A model generated the notes under the pieces. That model saw only the letters and a program-made list of their open reading frames with translations, was not told the DNA's origin and searched no databases. Positions 51,391 through 59,953 of a stretch of DNA of 64,000 bases are shown piece after piece. Numbering within the stretch: position 1 is the first letter of the stretch; each line of letters starts with the position of its first letter. The stretch is from Amycolatopsis orientalis DSM 40040 = KCTC 9412 (GTDB taxonomy: Bacteria > Actinomycetota > Actinomycetes > Mycobacteriales > Pseudonocardiaceae): contig NZ_ASJB01000062.1 in NCBI RefSeq assembly GCF_000478275.1, forward strand, positions 158,344-222,343, written 5' to 3'. A program made the position numbers and the translations under genes.

Positions 51391-52914
51391 TCAGCGCTGG
51401 AGCGTCAGCACGGCCGGCCGCCAGGGCAGGGAGTTGTACGGGCCACTGGAGCCCGGGGGAAGTCCCTGGTAGAGCAACTGGAGGTTGCAGGGGTCGACGG
51501 TCTTGGTCTGATCCGGGTTGCTCCGGACCAGATCGCCGTGGCTGATGTCGTTGGACCACGTGGCGCCGCTGTTGGCCTTGCCGGCGAACGGGTTGCTCTC
51601 GGTGGCGGCCTGCGGGGCCCACGAACCGTTGAGGCTGCTGGAGGTGAACGAGCGGAAGTAGCGTCCGTTGGCCCCCATCGCCTCGACGATCATGAGGTAT
51701 TGGTTCTGGTCCTTGACCTTGTACACCTCGACGGCCTCGAACAGGTTTTCCTTGGTGTCGCTCATGATCGTCGTGTACGACGTGCCGAAGCTGCCGGGGA
51801 AGTTCCCGATCGGCATGCTGGCGCGGTAGATGTTGCCGTTGTCACCGGCGAAGAACAGGTACATGTTCGTGCCGTCGCCGATGATGGTCTGGTCGAGGGC
51901 GCCGCCGCCGGGGATATTGCCCGAGAAGAGCTCCTGCGGTGCCGACCATCCGTTGGCGTTGGTGGGATCGTTGGTGGTCCGATAGCTGAACGTGGTCGGA
52001 CCCCACTGGTAGGCGAGCACCCAGATGTTCTTCGGTGCGAAGTAGAACAACGTGGGTGCGACGGTGCCGATGTTCATCGTGTTCTGCGGGGCGGAGGCCA
52101 TGTCCGACCAGTTGGTGAACGTCCCGAAGTTCATCGAGCCGTAGTGCTGCCCCGACGCGTCGACCGTCGAACCGTAGACGAGGTGCTTACCGTTGTAGAC
52201 GACGTTGGTGAAGTCCTTGAGCGATATCCAGTCCGACTTGGGGTTCGCCAGCGCGCCCGTCGACGACCAGCGATAGCTCGACGGGAGCCGGCACGATCCG
52301 CCCGGCGTGTCGCCCACGCGGACGAGTTTCCACTGCTGGTTGGCCCCGTTCCAGTCGCCGTACTGCACGACCGCCGCTCCGTCCGCGGTGGACAGGCCGG
52401 TCACCTCCACGGCCTTGCCGCTGTTGTTGTTGAGCAACCTGACGTAGCCGCTGTCGGAGTCCGCGAGCCGGAACTGCTGGTTGGTGCTGTTGTTGTCCGT
52501 CCACTGCTGGATCTTGCCGCCGTCCGCGGTCGACCAGTTGCCGACCTCGAGGACCTTGCCGGAATTCTTGGATTTCAGCCGGTAGTAGCCGTTTCCGGAA
52601 TCCACGAACTGCCACTGCTGGTTGGCCCCGTCGTGGCGGGACCACTGATGGACCACCGCCCCGTCGGCGGTGGAAGCGCTCGCGACGTCGATCGCCTTGC
52701 CGCTGTTGCGATTGACCAGCACGTACCACGCGTTCGTGTCGACGGTCGCCGCCGACGCCGTACCGGTGTCGAGCGCGACCGCCGTGGCGGTCGCGAGAAT
52801 GGTCACGAGCAAGGTGCTCAGCGCGGACGCCCAACGACCGCGCCGGACGCCGGCCGCACGGTGACGCGCTATCCGGCGCCGCCCGCTCGGGGGAACTTGG
52901 CCCATCGAATCCAC
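51391..52914 (-). CDS. Secreted GH62 alpha-L-arabinofuranosidase with N-terminal CBM13
   Basis: A 507-aa protein from a GTG with AAGGAG seven bases upstream. A long Arg-rich signal peptide ends near GTASAAT, about residue 56. Residues about 58-205 are a ricin-type (CBM13) domain with three NSGK-containing units. From about 215 to the end the sequence is GH62: SLKDFTNVVYNGKHLVYGS with the catalytic Asp, ATVAP-like block TVAPTLFYFAPKNIWVLAYQWG, DQTIIGDGTNMYLFFAGDNG, and LFEAVEVY with the Glu acid. It releases arabinose from arabinoxylan outside the cell. Confidence 0.95.
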   Translation of the reverse strand: MDSMGQVPPSGRRRIARHRAAGVRRGRWASALSTLLVTILATATAVALDTGTASAATVDTNAWYVLVNRNSGKAIDVASASTADGAVVHQWSRHDGANQQWQFVDSGNGYYRLKSKNSGKVLEVGNWSTADGGKIQQWTDNNSTNQQFRLADSDSGYVRLLNNNSGKAVEVTGLSTADGAAVVQYGDWNGANQQWKLVRVGDTPGGSCRLPSSYRWSSTGALANPKSDWISLKDFTNVVYNGKHLVYGSTVDASGQHYGSMNFGTFTNWSDMASAPQNTMNIGTVAPTLFYFAPKNIWVLAYQWGPTTFSYRTTNDPTNANGWSAPQELFSGNIPGGGALDQTIIGDGTNMYLFFAGDNGNIYRASMPIGNFPGSFGTSYTTIMSDTKENLFEAVEVYKVKDQNQYLMIVEAMGANGRYFRSFTSSSLNGSWAPQAATESNPFAGKANSGATWSNDISHGDLVRSNPDQTKTVDPCNLQLLYQGLPPGSSGPYNSLPWRPAVLTLQR

Positions 52915-53121
52915 AGTGATTCTCCTTCAGAGTCAAGGCCACATCGGGCCCCATATGCGCGACAAGGAGACCCGATCCCCGCACTCACGATTCGGTCCGA
53001 TGAGAGCACGGGTCGGATCTGTTCCCTTGGCCGTACTGGACGACTTATTCCGTACGCGGCCGAAAGGTCCTCGATCTCCGCGGCATTGCCGTTGTTGCGT
53101 TCTACGGCTTTGCCACTGTGG
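52915..53121 (-). other. Intergenic region with a ricin-like shadow
   Basis: On the minus strand this stretch contains HSGKAVERNNGN, reminiscent of the NSGKAVE units of CBM13 domains, but with no start, no continuous fold and a stop soon after. It may be a decayed copy of the CBM13 of the adjacent GH62 gene. It also holds the GH62 5' leader. Confidence 0.3.
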
Positions 53122-53181
53122 CTAGGCGACGCGCCGCCCACGCGGTTGACGGTCCTGCTCGGATTCGCCGTTGAATCTCAT
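53122..53181 (-). CDS. Possible 19-aa leader ORF
   Basis: An ATG (53181) preceded by AAGGAG at optimal spacing opens a 19-codon frame, MRFNGESEQDRQPRGRRVA, ending in TAG. It lies between the LacI-type operator (53228) and the GH62 gene. It might be the truncated start of a lost gene or a leader peptide; small size makes chance likely. Confidence 0.3.
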   Translation of the reverse strand: MRFNGESEQDRQPRGRRVA

Positions 53182-53227
53182 GACAGCTCCTTGTCGAGAC
53201 AAAGGTTCAGCAGAGACAGCACCATTG

Positions 53228-53241
53228 TGTTAGCGCTAACA
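53228..53241. promoter_or_regulatory. LacI-type operator
   Basis: TGTTAGCGCTAACA, a perfect 14-bp palindrome with the CG centre typical of LacI-family sites in actinomycete glycoside-hydrolase promoters. It lies 314 bp upstream of the GH62 start on its side, with the possible leader ORF between. No LacI-family gene is in the window. Confidence 0.75.
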
Positions 53242-53410
53242 TTCGAGCCACGAAACGCGTTCACGCCACAGGACTTCGAGGGAAACGGTGAACATCGCCG
53301 CTTCGTGAGGCTGCCAGATTCCTTCCGAACCTTCAAGAGGCAACTGTGCGAAGGTGTCCGCGTCGAACGGAAGAAAAGATGCGCTGTCTCGCCGGAACGG
53401 ACCGCCAAGT

Positions 53411-53545
53411 CGACCAGCGGAAGAACGCCCGAACAGGCGGCGTTGATCAGGATGTCCGTACCGGTGAGCTGCCGGGTGTAGTGCGCGGTGACGGGGAGTG
53501 CCGCGGTAGCGGCAGCATCGCGTTGGTCACGCGGATGACGCCGAG
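53411..53545 (-). pseudogene. SDR fragment, internally deleted
   Basis: On the minus strand LGVIRVTNAMLPLP and, in another frame, HYTRQLTGTDILINAACSG, which match the N-half 'VxxVTxAMLPLL' and the C-half 'LxGTxIxVNAACPG' segments of short-chain dehydrogenases. The catalytic SxxYxxxK part between them is missing. Only about 45 codons remain. Confidence 0.5.
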
Positions 53546-53615
53546 ACCTCTGATGAAACAGGATCGCTGGGAGCCGCTGAGGCAACCGCGACAGCGTTCT
53601 GGGCGTGCTGAAGGC

Positions 53616-54092
53616 ATGAAGTCGTCGAGGTCCTGGCTGCCCGGGATGGCCGTGTTGTGGCTTCCCCTGATGTTGCTGGTCTGCGGGCTCGCGGTGCTGT
53701 GGCTCGGTGTTTCCCTCGCCGCGGATGTCAACCGGTCGGCAGGGCTCGTCCCCGGGCGGGTCGTGGCGACCGGGGTTCGGATGACCTCGACCGCGGACGT
53801 CCAATACACCGGACCCGACGGCGTGACGAGGACGGAAACCTTTGAGCACCACCAGCCGCGCAGGATCCACCAGGGGAGCAGGGTACAGGTCCGGGTGTGG
53901 CCGGACGAGCGACGCGCGGAATTGGACGAAGGTGACAAGCACACCGGCGTGATCGTCATGGGCAGTGTGCTGACCGTGCTCAGCTCGGGCGCCCTCGTCT
54001 TGCTGTTGTTGTGGCATCACGGCGTGCGGATGGAGAAATCCCGGGCGCGGTTCCATCTGTGGTGGTGCTGGTTGGTTTCCTTCTGGCGGTGA
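53616..54092 (+). CDS. Small membrane protein, DUF3592-like
   Basis: A 158-aa protein starting MKSSRSWLPGM. Two transmembrane helices (about 10-35 and 110-130) enclose an extracytoplasmic beta domain, GRVVATGVRMTSTADVQYTGPDGVTRTETFEHHQ, the pattern of DUF3592 proteins. The C-terminal WWCWLVSFWR ends abruptly; another frame over 54030-54120 is more hydrophobic (SVVVLVGFLLAV), so a frameshift near 54040 cannot be excluded. Function unknown. Confidence 0.6.
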   Translation: MKSSRSWLPGMAVLWLPLMLLVCGLAVLWLGVSLAADVNRSAGLVPGRVVATGVRMTSTADVQYTGPDGVTRTETFEHHQPRRIHQGSRVQVRVWPDERRAELDEGDKHTGVIVMGSVLTVLSSGALVLLLLWHHGVRMEKSRARFHLWWCWLVSFWR

Positions 54093-54326
54093 CGTCCCGC
54101 GGCCGCGACGACAAGCGGTACCTGGTCTTGTGGTTCGGCGGCGCGACCCGGGCCGGCCTACGGTTCGAGCCGCGCCGGTTCGCCCACTCCGGCAAGCGGA
54201 ACAAACGTCAAGCGTCGACGTGGTACCGCGTATGTCCGGTACCGGGAATGGCGTGCTCCTGATTTGCTCCAGCTACTGCACGGTAACGGAAGTTCGCTAT
54301 GCCAATTCTCAAAGTAAGACCGAACG

Positions 54327-54369
54327 AAAAAAACCGCCCTACCTCGGCAAATCTGCCAGGTGGGCGGTG
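54327..54369 (-). terminator. Intrinsic terminator after tRNA-Ala
   Basis: Read on the minus strand the region forms a GC-rich stem (ACCGCCCACCT / AGGTAGGGCGG) followed by seven T, a classical intrinsic terminator. It starts about 12 bp downstream of the tRNA 3' end. Confidence 0.85.
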
Positions 54370-54380
54370 TTTCGTCACTG

Positions 54381-54453
54381 TGGAGCTAAGGGGACTCGAA
54401 CCCCTGACCCCCTCACTGCCAGTGAGGTGCGCTACCAGCTGCGCCATAGCCCC
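54381..54453 (-). tRNA. tRNA-Ala(GGC)
   Basis: A 73-nt tRNA on the minus strand. The acceptor stem GGGGCTA pairs with TAGCTCC (one G-T), the anticodon loop is CTGGCAG in a CCTCA/TGAGG stem, giving GGC for Ala codon GCC, and the T loop GTTCGAG is intact. The terminal CCA is not encoded. A terminator follows. No integrase or attachment duplicate is seen beside it. Confidence 0.95.
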
Positions 54454-54722
54454 GGAGCGAAGTTGTACTCCGCATCTCGTGTGTCCATACATTACACCGC
54501 CCCCGAGGGCCGTTCACGCGGGGGTCACCTTGCGTGGGCGCGGTCGACCGAAACCCGGCTGACCTGCATCTTTGAGCCTTATTTTTAGTTGTGTATTGAC
54601 TCTGCCTGTGACCGCCGTTACGTTTTCGACCATCGTGACGCCGAGGTCCCCGCCCGCTACGCCGCGTCTCCACTGGGCTCCGCCTCAGCTCGCCCTGCCC
54701 CAATGACGCGGAGGAGGTCCGG

Positions 54723-56876
54723 ATGCGGGCCAGAGCAGCTCTGTTAACCCTGTTTTCCCTGGTCGGAGCGCTGATAGTGGTGGCTCCGGCGGCGCAGGCG
54801 GCCATCGTGCCCGACAGTTGGTACACAGTGACCGCCGTCAACGGGAAGTGCGTGGACGCGCGGGCCGCCGGGACGGCGAACGGGACGGTCGTCCAGCAGT
54901 ACGCGTGCAACCAGACCTTCTCCCAGCAGTGGCAGTTCCAGTCCACGTCGGGCGGCTACTACCGGGTCAACACGCGTAACGACCCGGCGCGGGTGTGGGA
55001 CGTCGCCGACGTGTCGACGGCCGACGGGGGACTGATCCACCTGTGGGCCTACGGCGGCGGGAACAACCAGCAGTGGCAGCCTGTCGAGGAATCCGGTGGG
55101 GCGTATCACTTCGTCAGCCGCAACAGCGGGAAGTGCCTGGACGTCCCGGGAGCCTCGACCGCGGACAGTGTCCAGCTCCAGCAGTACACGTGCAATGGCT
55201 CCGGCGCGCAGTCGTTCCGGCTCACCCCGGTTTCCGGCACCGCGAACCCCGACCTCGGGCCGAACGTGCTCGTCTTCGACCCCGGGATGGCGCAGTCGGC
55301 GATCCAATCCCAGGTCAACAGCGTGTTCTCGCAGCAGGAGACCAACCAGTTCGGGTCGAACCGCAAGGCGTTGCTCTTCAAACCGGGGTCGTACAACGTC
55401 GACGTCAACGTCGGGTTCTACACGCAGGTGCTCGGGCTCGGGCTTTCGCCGGACAACGTGACGATCAACGGCGCGGTGCACGCGGAGGCCGACTGGTTCC
55501 AGGGTAACGCGACGCAGAACTTCTGGCGTGGCGCGGAAAACCTCTCCGTCACCCCCAACGGCGGCACGGATCGCTGGGCCGTTTCGCAGGCCGCGCCCTA
55601 CCGGCGGATGCATGTCCGCGGCAATCTGCAGCTCGACGACGGAGGCTGGTCGAGTGGCGGCTGGATGTCCGACGTCAAGGTCGACGGTCAGGTCCGTTCC
55701 GGTTCGCAGCAGCAGTGGATCTCGCGCAACTCGCAGTTCGGTAGCTGGAGTGGCTCCAACTGGAACATGGTGTTCGCGGGCGTCAACGGCGCGCCGTCGA
55801 CGAGTTTCCCGAATCCGCCTTACACCACGGTGAACACGACGCCGGTCGTGCGGGAGAAACCGTTCCTCTACGTCGACAACGCGGGCGCGTACCAGGTTTT
55901 CGTGCCTTCCACGCGCACCAACGCGTCGGGCATCACGTGGGGCGCCGGCCAGCCGGGGACGTCGCTGCCGATCAGCCGGTTCTTCATCGCGAAACCCGGA
56001 ACGACGGCGTCGCAGCTCAACGCGGCCCTCGCCGAGGGTAAGGACCTCCTGATCACGCCGGGCGTCTACCACCTCAGCGAGACGCTCCGTGTGACCAGGC
56101 CGGACACCGTCGTGCTCGGCCTCGGGCTGGCGACGCTGGTCCCGGACAACGGCATCACCGCGATGAGGGTGGCCGACGTCGACGGCGTGAAGGTGGCCGG
56201 CGTGCTGATCGACGCGGGCACCACGAATTCGAACACGCTGATGGAGGTCGGCCCGGCCGACTCCGCGCAGGATCACGCGGCGAACCCGACTTCGCTGCAC
56301 GACGTGTTCTTCCGCGTCGGCGGGGCGGGCGTCGGCAAGGCCACGAACAGCCTGGTGGTCAACAGTGACGACGTCATCGGCGACCACCTGTGGATCTGGC
56401 GCGCCGACCACGGCAGCGGGGTCGGGTGGACCACCAACACCGCCGACACCGGCCTGATCGTCAACGGCGACGACGTCACGATGTACGGCCTGTTCGTCGA
56501 GCATTACCAGAAGTACCAGACGATCTGGACCGGCAACCGCGGCCGGACGTACTTCTACCAGAACGAAATGCCTTACGACCCACCGAATCAGGCCGCCTGG
56601 ATGAACGGGTCGACCCGGGGTTACGCGGCCTACAAGGTGGCGGACTCCGTCACGGCCCACGAGGCGTACGGACTCGGCAGTTACTGCTTCTTCAACGTGA
56701 ACCCGAGTGTGGTCGCGGATCGCGCGATCGAGGTACCGAACACCCCGAACGTGCGGTTCCGCAGCATGGTCACCGTCTCCCTGGGCGGGAACGGGACCAT
56801 CAGCCGGGTCATCAACAACACCGGCGGACCGTCGAATTCGGGCACGAACGTGGCCAACCTGGTCGCGTATCCCTGA
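54723..56876 (+). CDS. Secreted RICIN plus right-handed beta-helix protein
   Basis: A 717-aa protein with AGGAGG before its ATG and a Sec signal ending at AQAA, about residue 27. Residues 30-170 form a ricin-type (CBM13) lectin with CVDARAAG, AYGGGNNQQWQP and CLDVPGASTADSVQLQQYTC. The remaining 540 residues show repeated turns and VVNSDDVIGDHLWIWRADHG of a parallel beta-helix, similar to proteins often mislabelled adenylyl cyclase or coagulation factor 5/8-type in Streptomyces. It probably binds and cleaves a polysaccharide outside the cell, perhaps a GH55/GH87-type glucan; catalytic residues are not identified. Confidence 0.8.
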   Translation: MRARAALLTLFSLVGALIVVAPAAQAAIVPDSWYTVTAVNGKCVDARAAGTANGTVVQQYACNQTFSQQWQFQSTSGGYYRVNTRNDPARVWDVADVSTADGGLIHLWAYGGGNNQQWQPVEESGGAYHFVSRNSGKCLDVPGASTADSVQLQQYTCNGSGAQSFRLTPVSGTANPDLGPNVLVFDPGMAQSAIQSQVNSVFSQQETNQFGSNRKALLFKPGSYNVDVNVGFYTQVLGLGLSPDNVTINGAVHAEADWFQGNATQNFWRGAENLSVTPNGGTDRWAVSQAAPYRRMHVRGNLQLDDGGWSSGGWMSDVKVDGQVRSGSQQQWISRNSQFGSWSGSNWNMVFAGVNGAPSTSFPNPPYTTVNTTPVVREKPFLYVDNAGAYQVFVPSTRTNASGITWGAGQPGTSLPISRFFIAKPGTTASQLNAALAEGKDLLITPGVYHLSETLRVTRPDTVVLGLGLATLVPDNGITAMRVADVDGVKVAGVLIDAGTTNSNTLMEVGPADSAQDHAANPTSLHDVFFRVGGAGVGKATNSLVVNSDDVIGDHLWIWRADHGSGVGWTTNTADTGLIVNGDDVTMYGLFVEHYQKYQTIWTGNRGRTYFYQNEMPYDPPNQAAWMNGSTRGYAAYKVADSVTAHEAYGLGSYCFFNVNPSVVADRAIEVPNTPNVRFRSMVTVSLGGNGTISRVINNTGGPSNSGTNVANLVAYP

Positions 56877-56882
56877 GGAACC

Positions 56883-56920
56883 CCGGTGCGCGCCGTGATG
56901 GCGGTCGCGGCGCGCACCGG
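56883..56920. terminator. Hairpin terminator
   Basis: CCGGTGCGCGCCG at 56883-56895 and its exact complement CGGCGCGCACCGG at 56908-56920 with a 12-nt loop. It starts 6 bp after the stop of the beta-helix gene. Confidence 0.85.
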
Positions 56921-56976
56921 CCCCCGAACGGGTGGTGTGCCGCGCGCACGCCTTCCGTCGCTTCGATACTCGGAGC

Positions 56977-57531
56977 ATGCCTCTCGTCGGTTTCACCGCC
57001 ATCGAACCCCGCCTGGCCTGGCCGCTCGCCGCCCTCCGCGGGGTCTTCGCCGTCCTGTTCGGGGTGCTCGCGCTGATCTGGCCGGGAACGACCGTCCTGG
57101 TGCTGGCGATCCTCTACGGCGTCTACGCGATCTTCGACGGCATCGGCGGCGTGATGCAGGCCTTCCGGCCGGGCGACGCCGCCCACCGTGCCGCCTACGG
57201 GGTGCTGGGCCTGCTCGGCATCGCCACCGGGGTGCTGGTCCTGCTCTGGCCGGGGATCACGGTGCTGGTGCTGGCGCTGCTCGTCGGGTTCTGGGCGATC
57301 TTCACCGGCATCGTCGAGATCGTCGCCGCGATCCGGCTGCGCAAGCAGATCGAGGGCGAGGCCTTCCTCATCGCGGCGGGCGCGCTCTCGCTGATCGCGG
57401 GCATCGTGATCGTGTTCAACCCGGTGGCGGGCGCGTTCGGGATCGCGCTGCTGGTCGGGATCTACGCCCTGATCTACGGCGTGATCCTGCTGGTACTGGC
57501 CTTCCGGCTGCGGAAGCTCGCCCAGGTCTGA
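56977..57531 (+). CDS. HdeD-family membrane protein
   Basis: A 184-aa protein from ATG at 56977; six hydrophobic helices in three pairs with repeated WPG turns (ALIWPGTTVLVLAILYGVYAI, LLWPGITVLVLALLVGFWAI). The repeated motif is diagnostic of the HdeD/DUF308 family, annotated as acid-resistance membrane proteins. Function in actinomycetes is not established. It converges on the GNAT gene with a gap of four bases. Confidence 0.85.
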   Translation: MPLVGFTAIEPRLAWPLAALRGVFAVLFGVLALIWPGTTVLVLAILYGVYAIFDGIGGVMQAFRPGDAAHRAAYGVLGLLGIATGVLVLLWPGITVLVLALLVGFWAIFTGIVEIVAAIRLRKQIEGEAFLIAAGALSLIAGIVIVFNPVAGAFGIALLVGIYALIYGVILLVLAFRLRKLAQV

Positions 57532-57535
57532 GCGT

Positions 57536-58261
57536 TCACCGCCAGGCCTGCCGCTGATGCACGCGGGCCCCAGCGCGGCGCAGGTTCGATAGGCTCGGCG
57601 ATCCCTCCACCGCGGTCGCGACGGCGAAACGGTGACCCTCCCGGGCGGCCGCAGTCAGCCCGTGCAGGAGCAGCCGTGCCTGCGCGCCTTTGCCGCGGTG
57701 TTCCCGTGGCGTGGCCGAACCGCCGAGGAGGACGCCGGGGCCGTGCGAACTCAGGGCCGCGGCGGAGATCGGCTCGCCCTTCTCGACGAGCACCGAGCGG
57801 CGGATCCCCGGATCGGAGTGCTCCGCGGCGATGAACCTCGTCACGGCGCCCTCGCTCTCATAGCCGTCGAGCAGGATGGGGAGGAAGACGTCGATGTCGG
57901 GTGACTCGAAGACATCCGGGTCCTCCGTGACGGGAATGCCTTCGAGCGGGAGGACCGCGATCGGGCGGACACCGGCGGGCACGAGACCGGCCTCTGCCGG
58001 GGTCACCCCCGGTGGGAGGACGAGCGTCGGCCGGTCACCGTCCCAACAGGACGCGCTCGCGAGCCGCACGGCCTGGGGCAGATTGGCCTCGGTGACACCG
58101 GAGATCGTGCGGAGAAAGCGCAGTTCCGGTGCCGTCGCCAGCACCGCGAACAGCCCGTCTTCGCGCCAGGCCTCGAACGTGCCGGGCAGACCCGCCGCGG
58201 TTGCCGCCGCACACGCGAGGACGGCGCGGTCGTGGAGGACGCGCTCCGCGTCGGTGAGCAT
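57536..58261 (-). CDS. GNAT-family acetyltransferase
   Basis: A 241-aa protein. The C-terminal half has a GNAT core: GVLLGGSATPREHRGKGAQARLLLHGL, in which the acetyl-CoA loop reads HRGKGAQA. The N-terminal half is specific and gives no substrate clue. It ends four bases from the converging HdeD gene. Confidence 0.75.
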   Translation of the reverse strand: MLTDAERVLHDRAVLACAAATAAGLPGTFEAWREDGLFAVLATAPELRFLRTISGVTEANLPQAVRLASASCWDGDRPTLVLPPGVTPAEAGLVPAGVRPIAVLPLEGIPVTEDPDVFESPDIDVFLPILLDGYESEGAVTRFIAAEHSDPGIRRSVLVEKGEPISAAALSSHGPGVLLGGSATPREHRGKGAQARLLLHGLTAAAREGHRFAVATAVEGSPSLSNLRRAGARVHQRQAWR

Positions 58262-58297
58262 GATCCGACGCTACCCGGGATCGCTTAGGCTGATCCG

Positions 58298-59953
58298 GTG
58301 AGCCAGCCGATCCTGTTGACCGTCGACGACGATCCCGCCGTATCCCGTTCGGTCGCCCGCGACCTGCGCAGACGGTACGGGAAGGACTACCGGATCATCC
58401 GGGCCGATTCCGGGGCCGACGCCCTGGAAGCACTGCGCGAGATCAAGCTGCGCGGCGACGCCGTGGCCGCGATCCTCGCCGACTACCGGATGCCGCAGAT
58501 GGACGGCATCGTCTTCCTCGAGAAGGCGATGGACCTGTTCCCGAACGCCCGCCGCGCGCTGCTGACCGCCTATGCCGACACCGACGCCGCGATCCAGGCC
58601 ATCAACGTGGTCGACGTCGACCACTACCTGCTCAAGCCGTGGGACCCGCCGGAGGAGAAGCTCTACCCGGTCATCGACGCGCTGGTGGAGACCTGGCGCG
58701 CGGTGGGGGAACGGCCGGTCGACGAGATCAAGCTCATCGGCCACCGGTACTCGTCGCCGTCGTTCCACCTGCGGGACTTCCTGGCGCGCAACGCCGTGCC
58801 GTACCGCTGGTACTCGGTCGACGACGACGAGGGCCGCCGGATCCTGGAGGCCGCGGACGCCGCGCCGCAGGACATCCCGGTGCTGGTCACGCCGGACGGC
58901 ACGGTGCTGCGCCAGCCGTCCGGACCGGAACTCGCCGACGCCGTCGGACTCTCGACACGGCCGGCGCAGGAGTTCTACGACCTGATCGTGATCGGCGGCG
59001 GGCCGGCCGGGCTCGGGGCGGCCGTGTACGGCGCGTCGGAGGGGCTGCGGACGGTCATCGTCGAGCGCAAGGCCACCGGCGGGCAGGCGGGCACCAGCTC
59101 CCGGATCGAGAACTACCTGGGCTTCCCCGACGGCGTTTCCGGGGCGCAGCTCACCGACCGCGCCCGCCGCCAGGCGCTGAAGTTCGGCGCGGAGGTGCTC
59201 ACCACCCGCGACGTCGTCGGACTGGAGGCGCGCGGTTCGGCGCGGGTGGTCATGTTCGGCGACGGGACCGAGATCGCCGCGCATTCGGTGGTGCTGGCCA
59301 GCGGCGTCACCTATCGCGCCCTGAACGCCGAGGGGATCGAGAAACTCACCGGCCGCGGCGTCTACTACGGCTCGGCCGCCACCGAAGCGCCCGAGTGCAA
59401 GGGCGAGCACGTCTACATCGTCGGCGGCGCGAACTCGGCGGGCCAGGCGGCGGTGTTCTTCTCCAAGCACGCCGCCGACGTCACGATCCTCGTCCGCGGC
59501 GAGTCGCTCGAAGCGTCGATGTCGCATTATCTGATCGAACAGATCGCCGGGATCGGGAACATCCACGTCCGCACCCGGACCACGGTGGTCGAGGCCCACG
59601 GCGACGACCATCTCGAACGGCTCACCCTGTGCGAGAACGGCGGCGCGACCGAGACCGTGCCCACCGGCCATCTCTTCATCTTCATCGGCGCCGCGCCGCG
59701 GACCGATTGGCTGGGCACGGAGATCCTGCGGGACGACCACGGTTTCGTCCGGACCGGGCCCGATCTGCTGACCGACGGCGCGCAGCCGCCCGGCTGGCCG
59801 CTGGACCGCGACCCGCACTACCTGGAGTCGTCCATCCCCGGCGTGTTCGTCGCGGGTGACGTCCGGGCGGCGTCGGTGAAACGTGTCGCGTCCGCCGTCG
59901 GCGAAGGCGCCATGGCGGTCACCCTGGTTCATCGCTACTTGGAGGAGCAATGA
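58298..59953 (+). CDS. Response regulator fused to thioredoxin-reductase-like flavoprotein
   Basis: A 551-aa protein. Residues 1-125 are a receiver domain: phosphoacceptor Asp62 in LADYRMPQMDG, Thr90 and Lys113 (LLKPW). Residues 140-215 resemble a thioredoxin fold without CxxC (GHRYSSPSFHLRDFLARNAVPY). Residues 227-551 are thioredoxin-reductase-like, with FAD motif GGGPAG (233-238), NAD motif GGANSAGQ (376-383) and the terminal GVFVAGDVRA. The redox CxxC of thioredoxin reductase should lie near 359-364, but the sequence there is SAATEA, so disulfide chemistry is lost. Its stop overlaps the kinase start. Confidence 0.9.
   Translation: MSQPILLTVDDDPAVSRSVARDLRRRYGKDYRIIRADSGADALEALREIKLRGDAVAAILADYRMPQMDGIVFLEKAMDLFPNARRALLTAYADTDAAIQAINVVDVDHYLLKPWDPPEEKLYPVIDALVETWRAVGERPVDEIKLIGHRYSSPSFHLRDFLARNAVPYRWYSVDDDEGRRILEAADAAPQDIPVLVTPDGTVLRQPSGPELADAVGLSTRPAQEFYDLIVIGGGPAGLGAAVYGASEGLRTVIVERKATGGQAGTSSRIENYLGFPDGVSGAQLTDRARRQALKFGAEVLTTRDVVGLEARGSARVVMFGDGTEIAAHSVVLASGVTYRALNAEGIEKLTGRGVYYGSAATEAPECKGEHVYIVGGANSAGQAAVFFSKHAADVTILVRGESLEASMSHYLIEQIAGIGNIHVRTRTTVVEAHGDDHLERLTLCENGGATETVPTGHLFIFIGAAPRTDWLGTEILRDDHGFVRTGPDLLTDGAQPPGWPLDRDPHYLESSIPGVFVAGDVRAASVKRVASAVGEGAMAVTLVHRYLEEQ

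Noticed and set aside
53178..54056. 292-aa minus-strand ORF over the DUF3592-like gene
   Set aside because: Mostly shadow sequence; only the short SDR-like fragment at 53411-53545 is recognisable.
54381..54453. Integrated element at the tRNA-Ala gene
   Set aside because: No integrase gene, no second copy of the tRNA 3' end and no phage genes nearby in the window.
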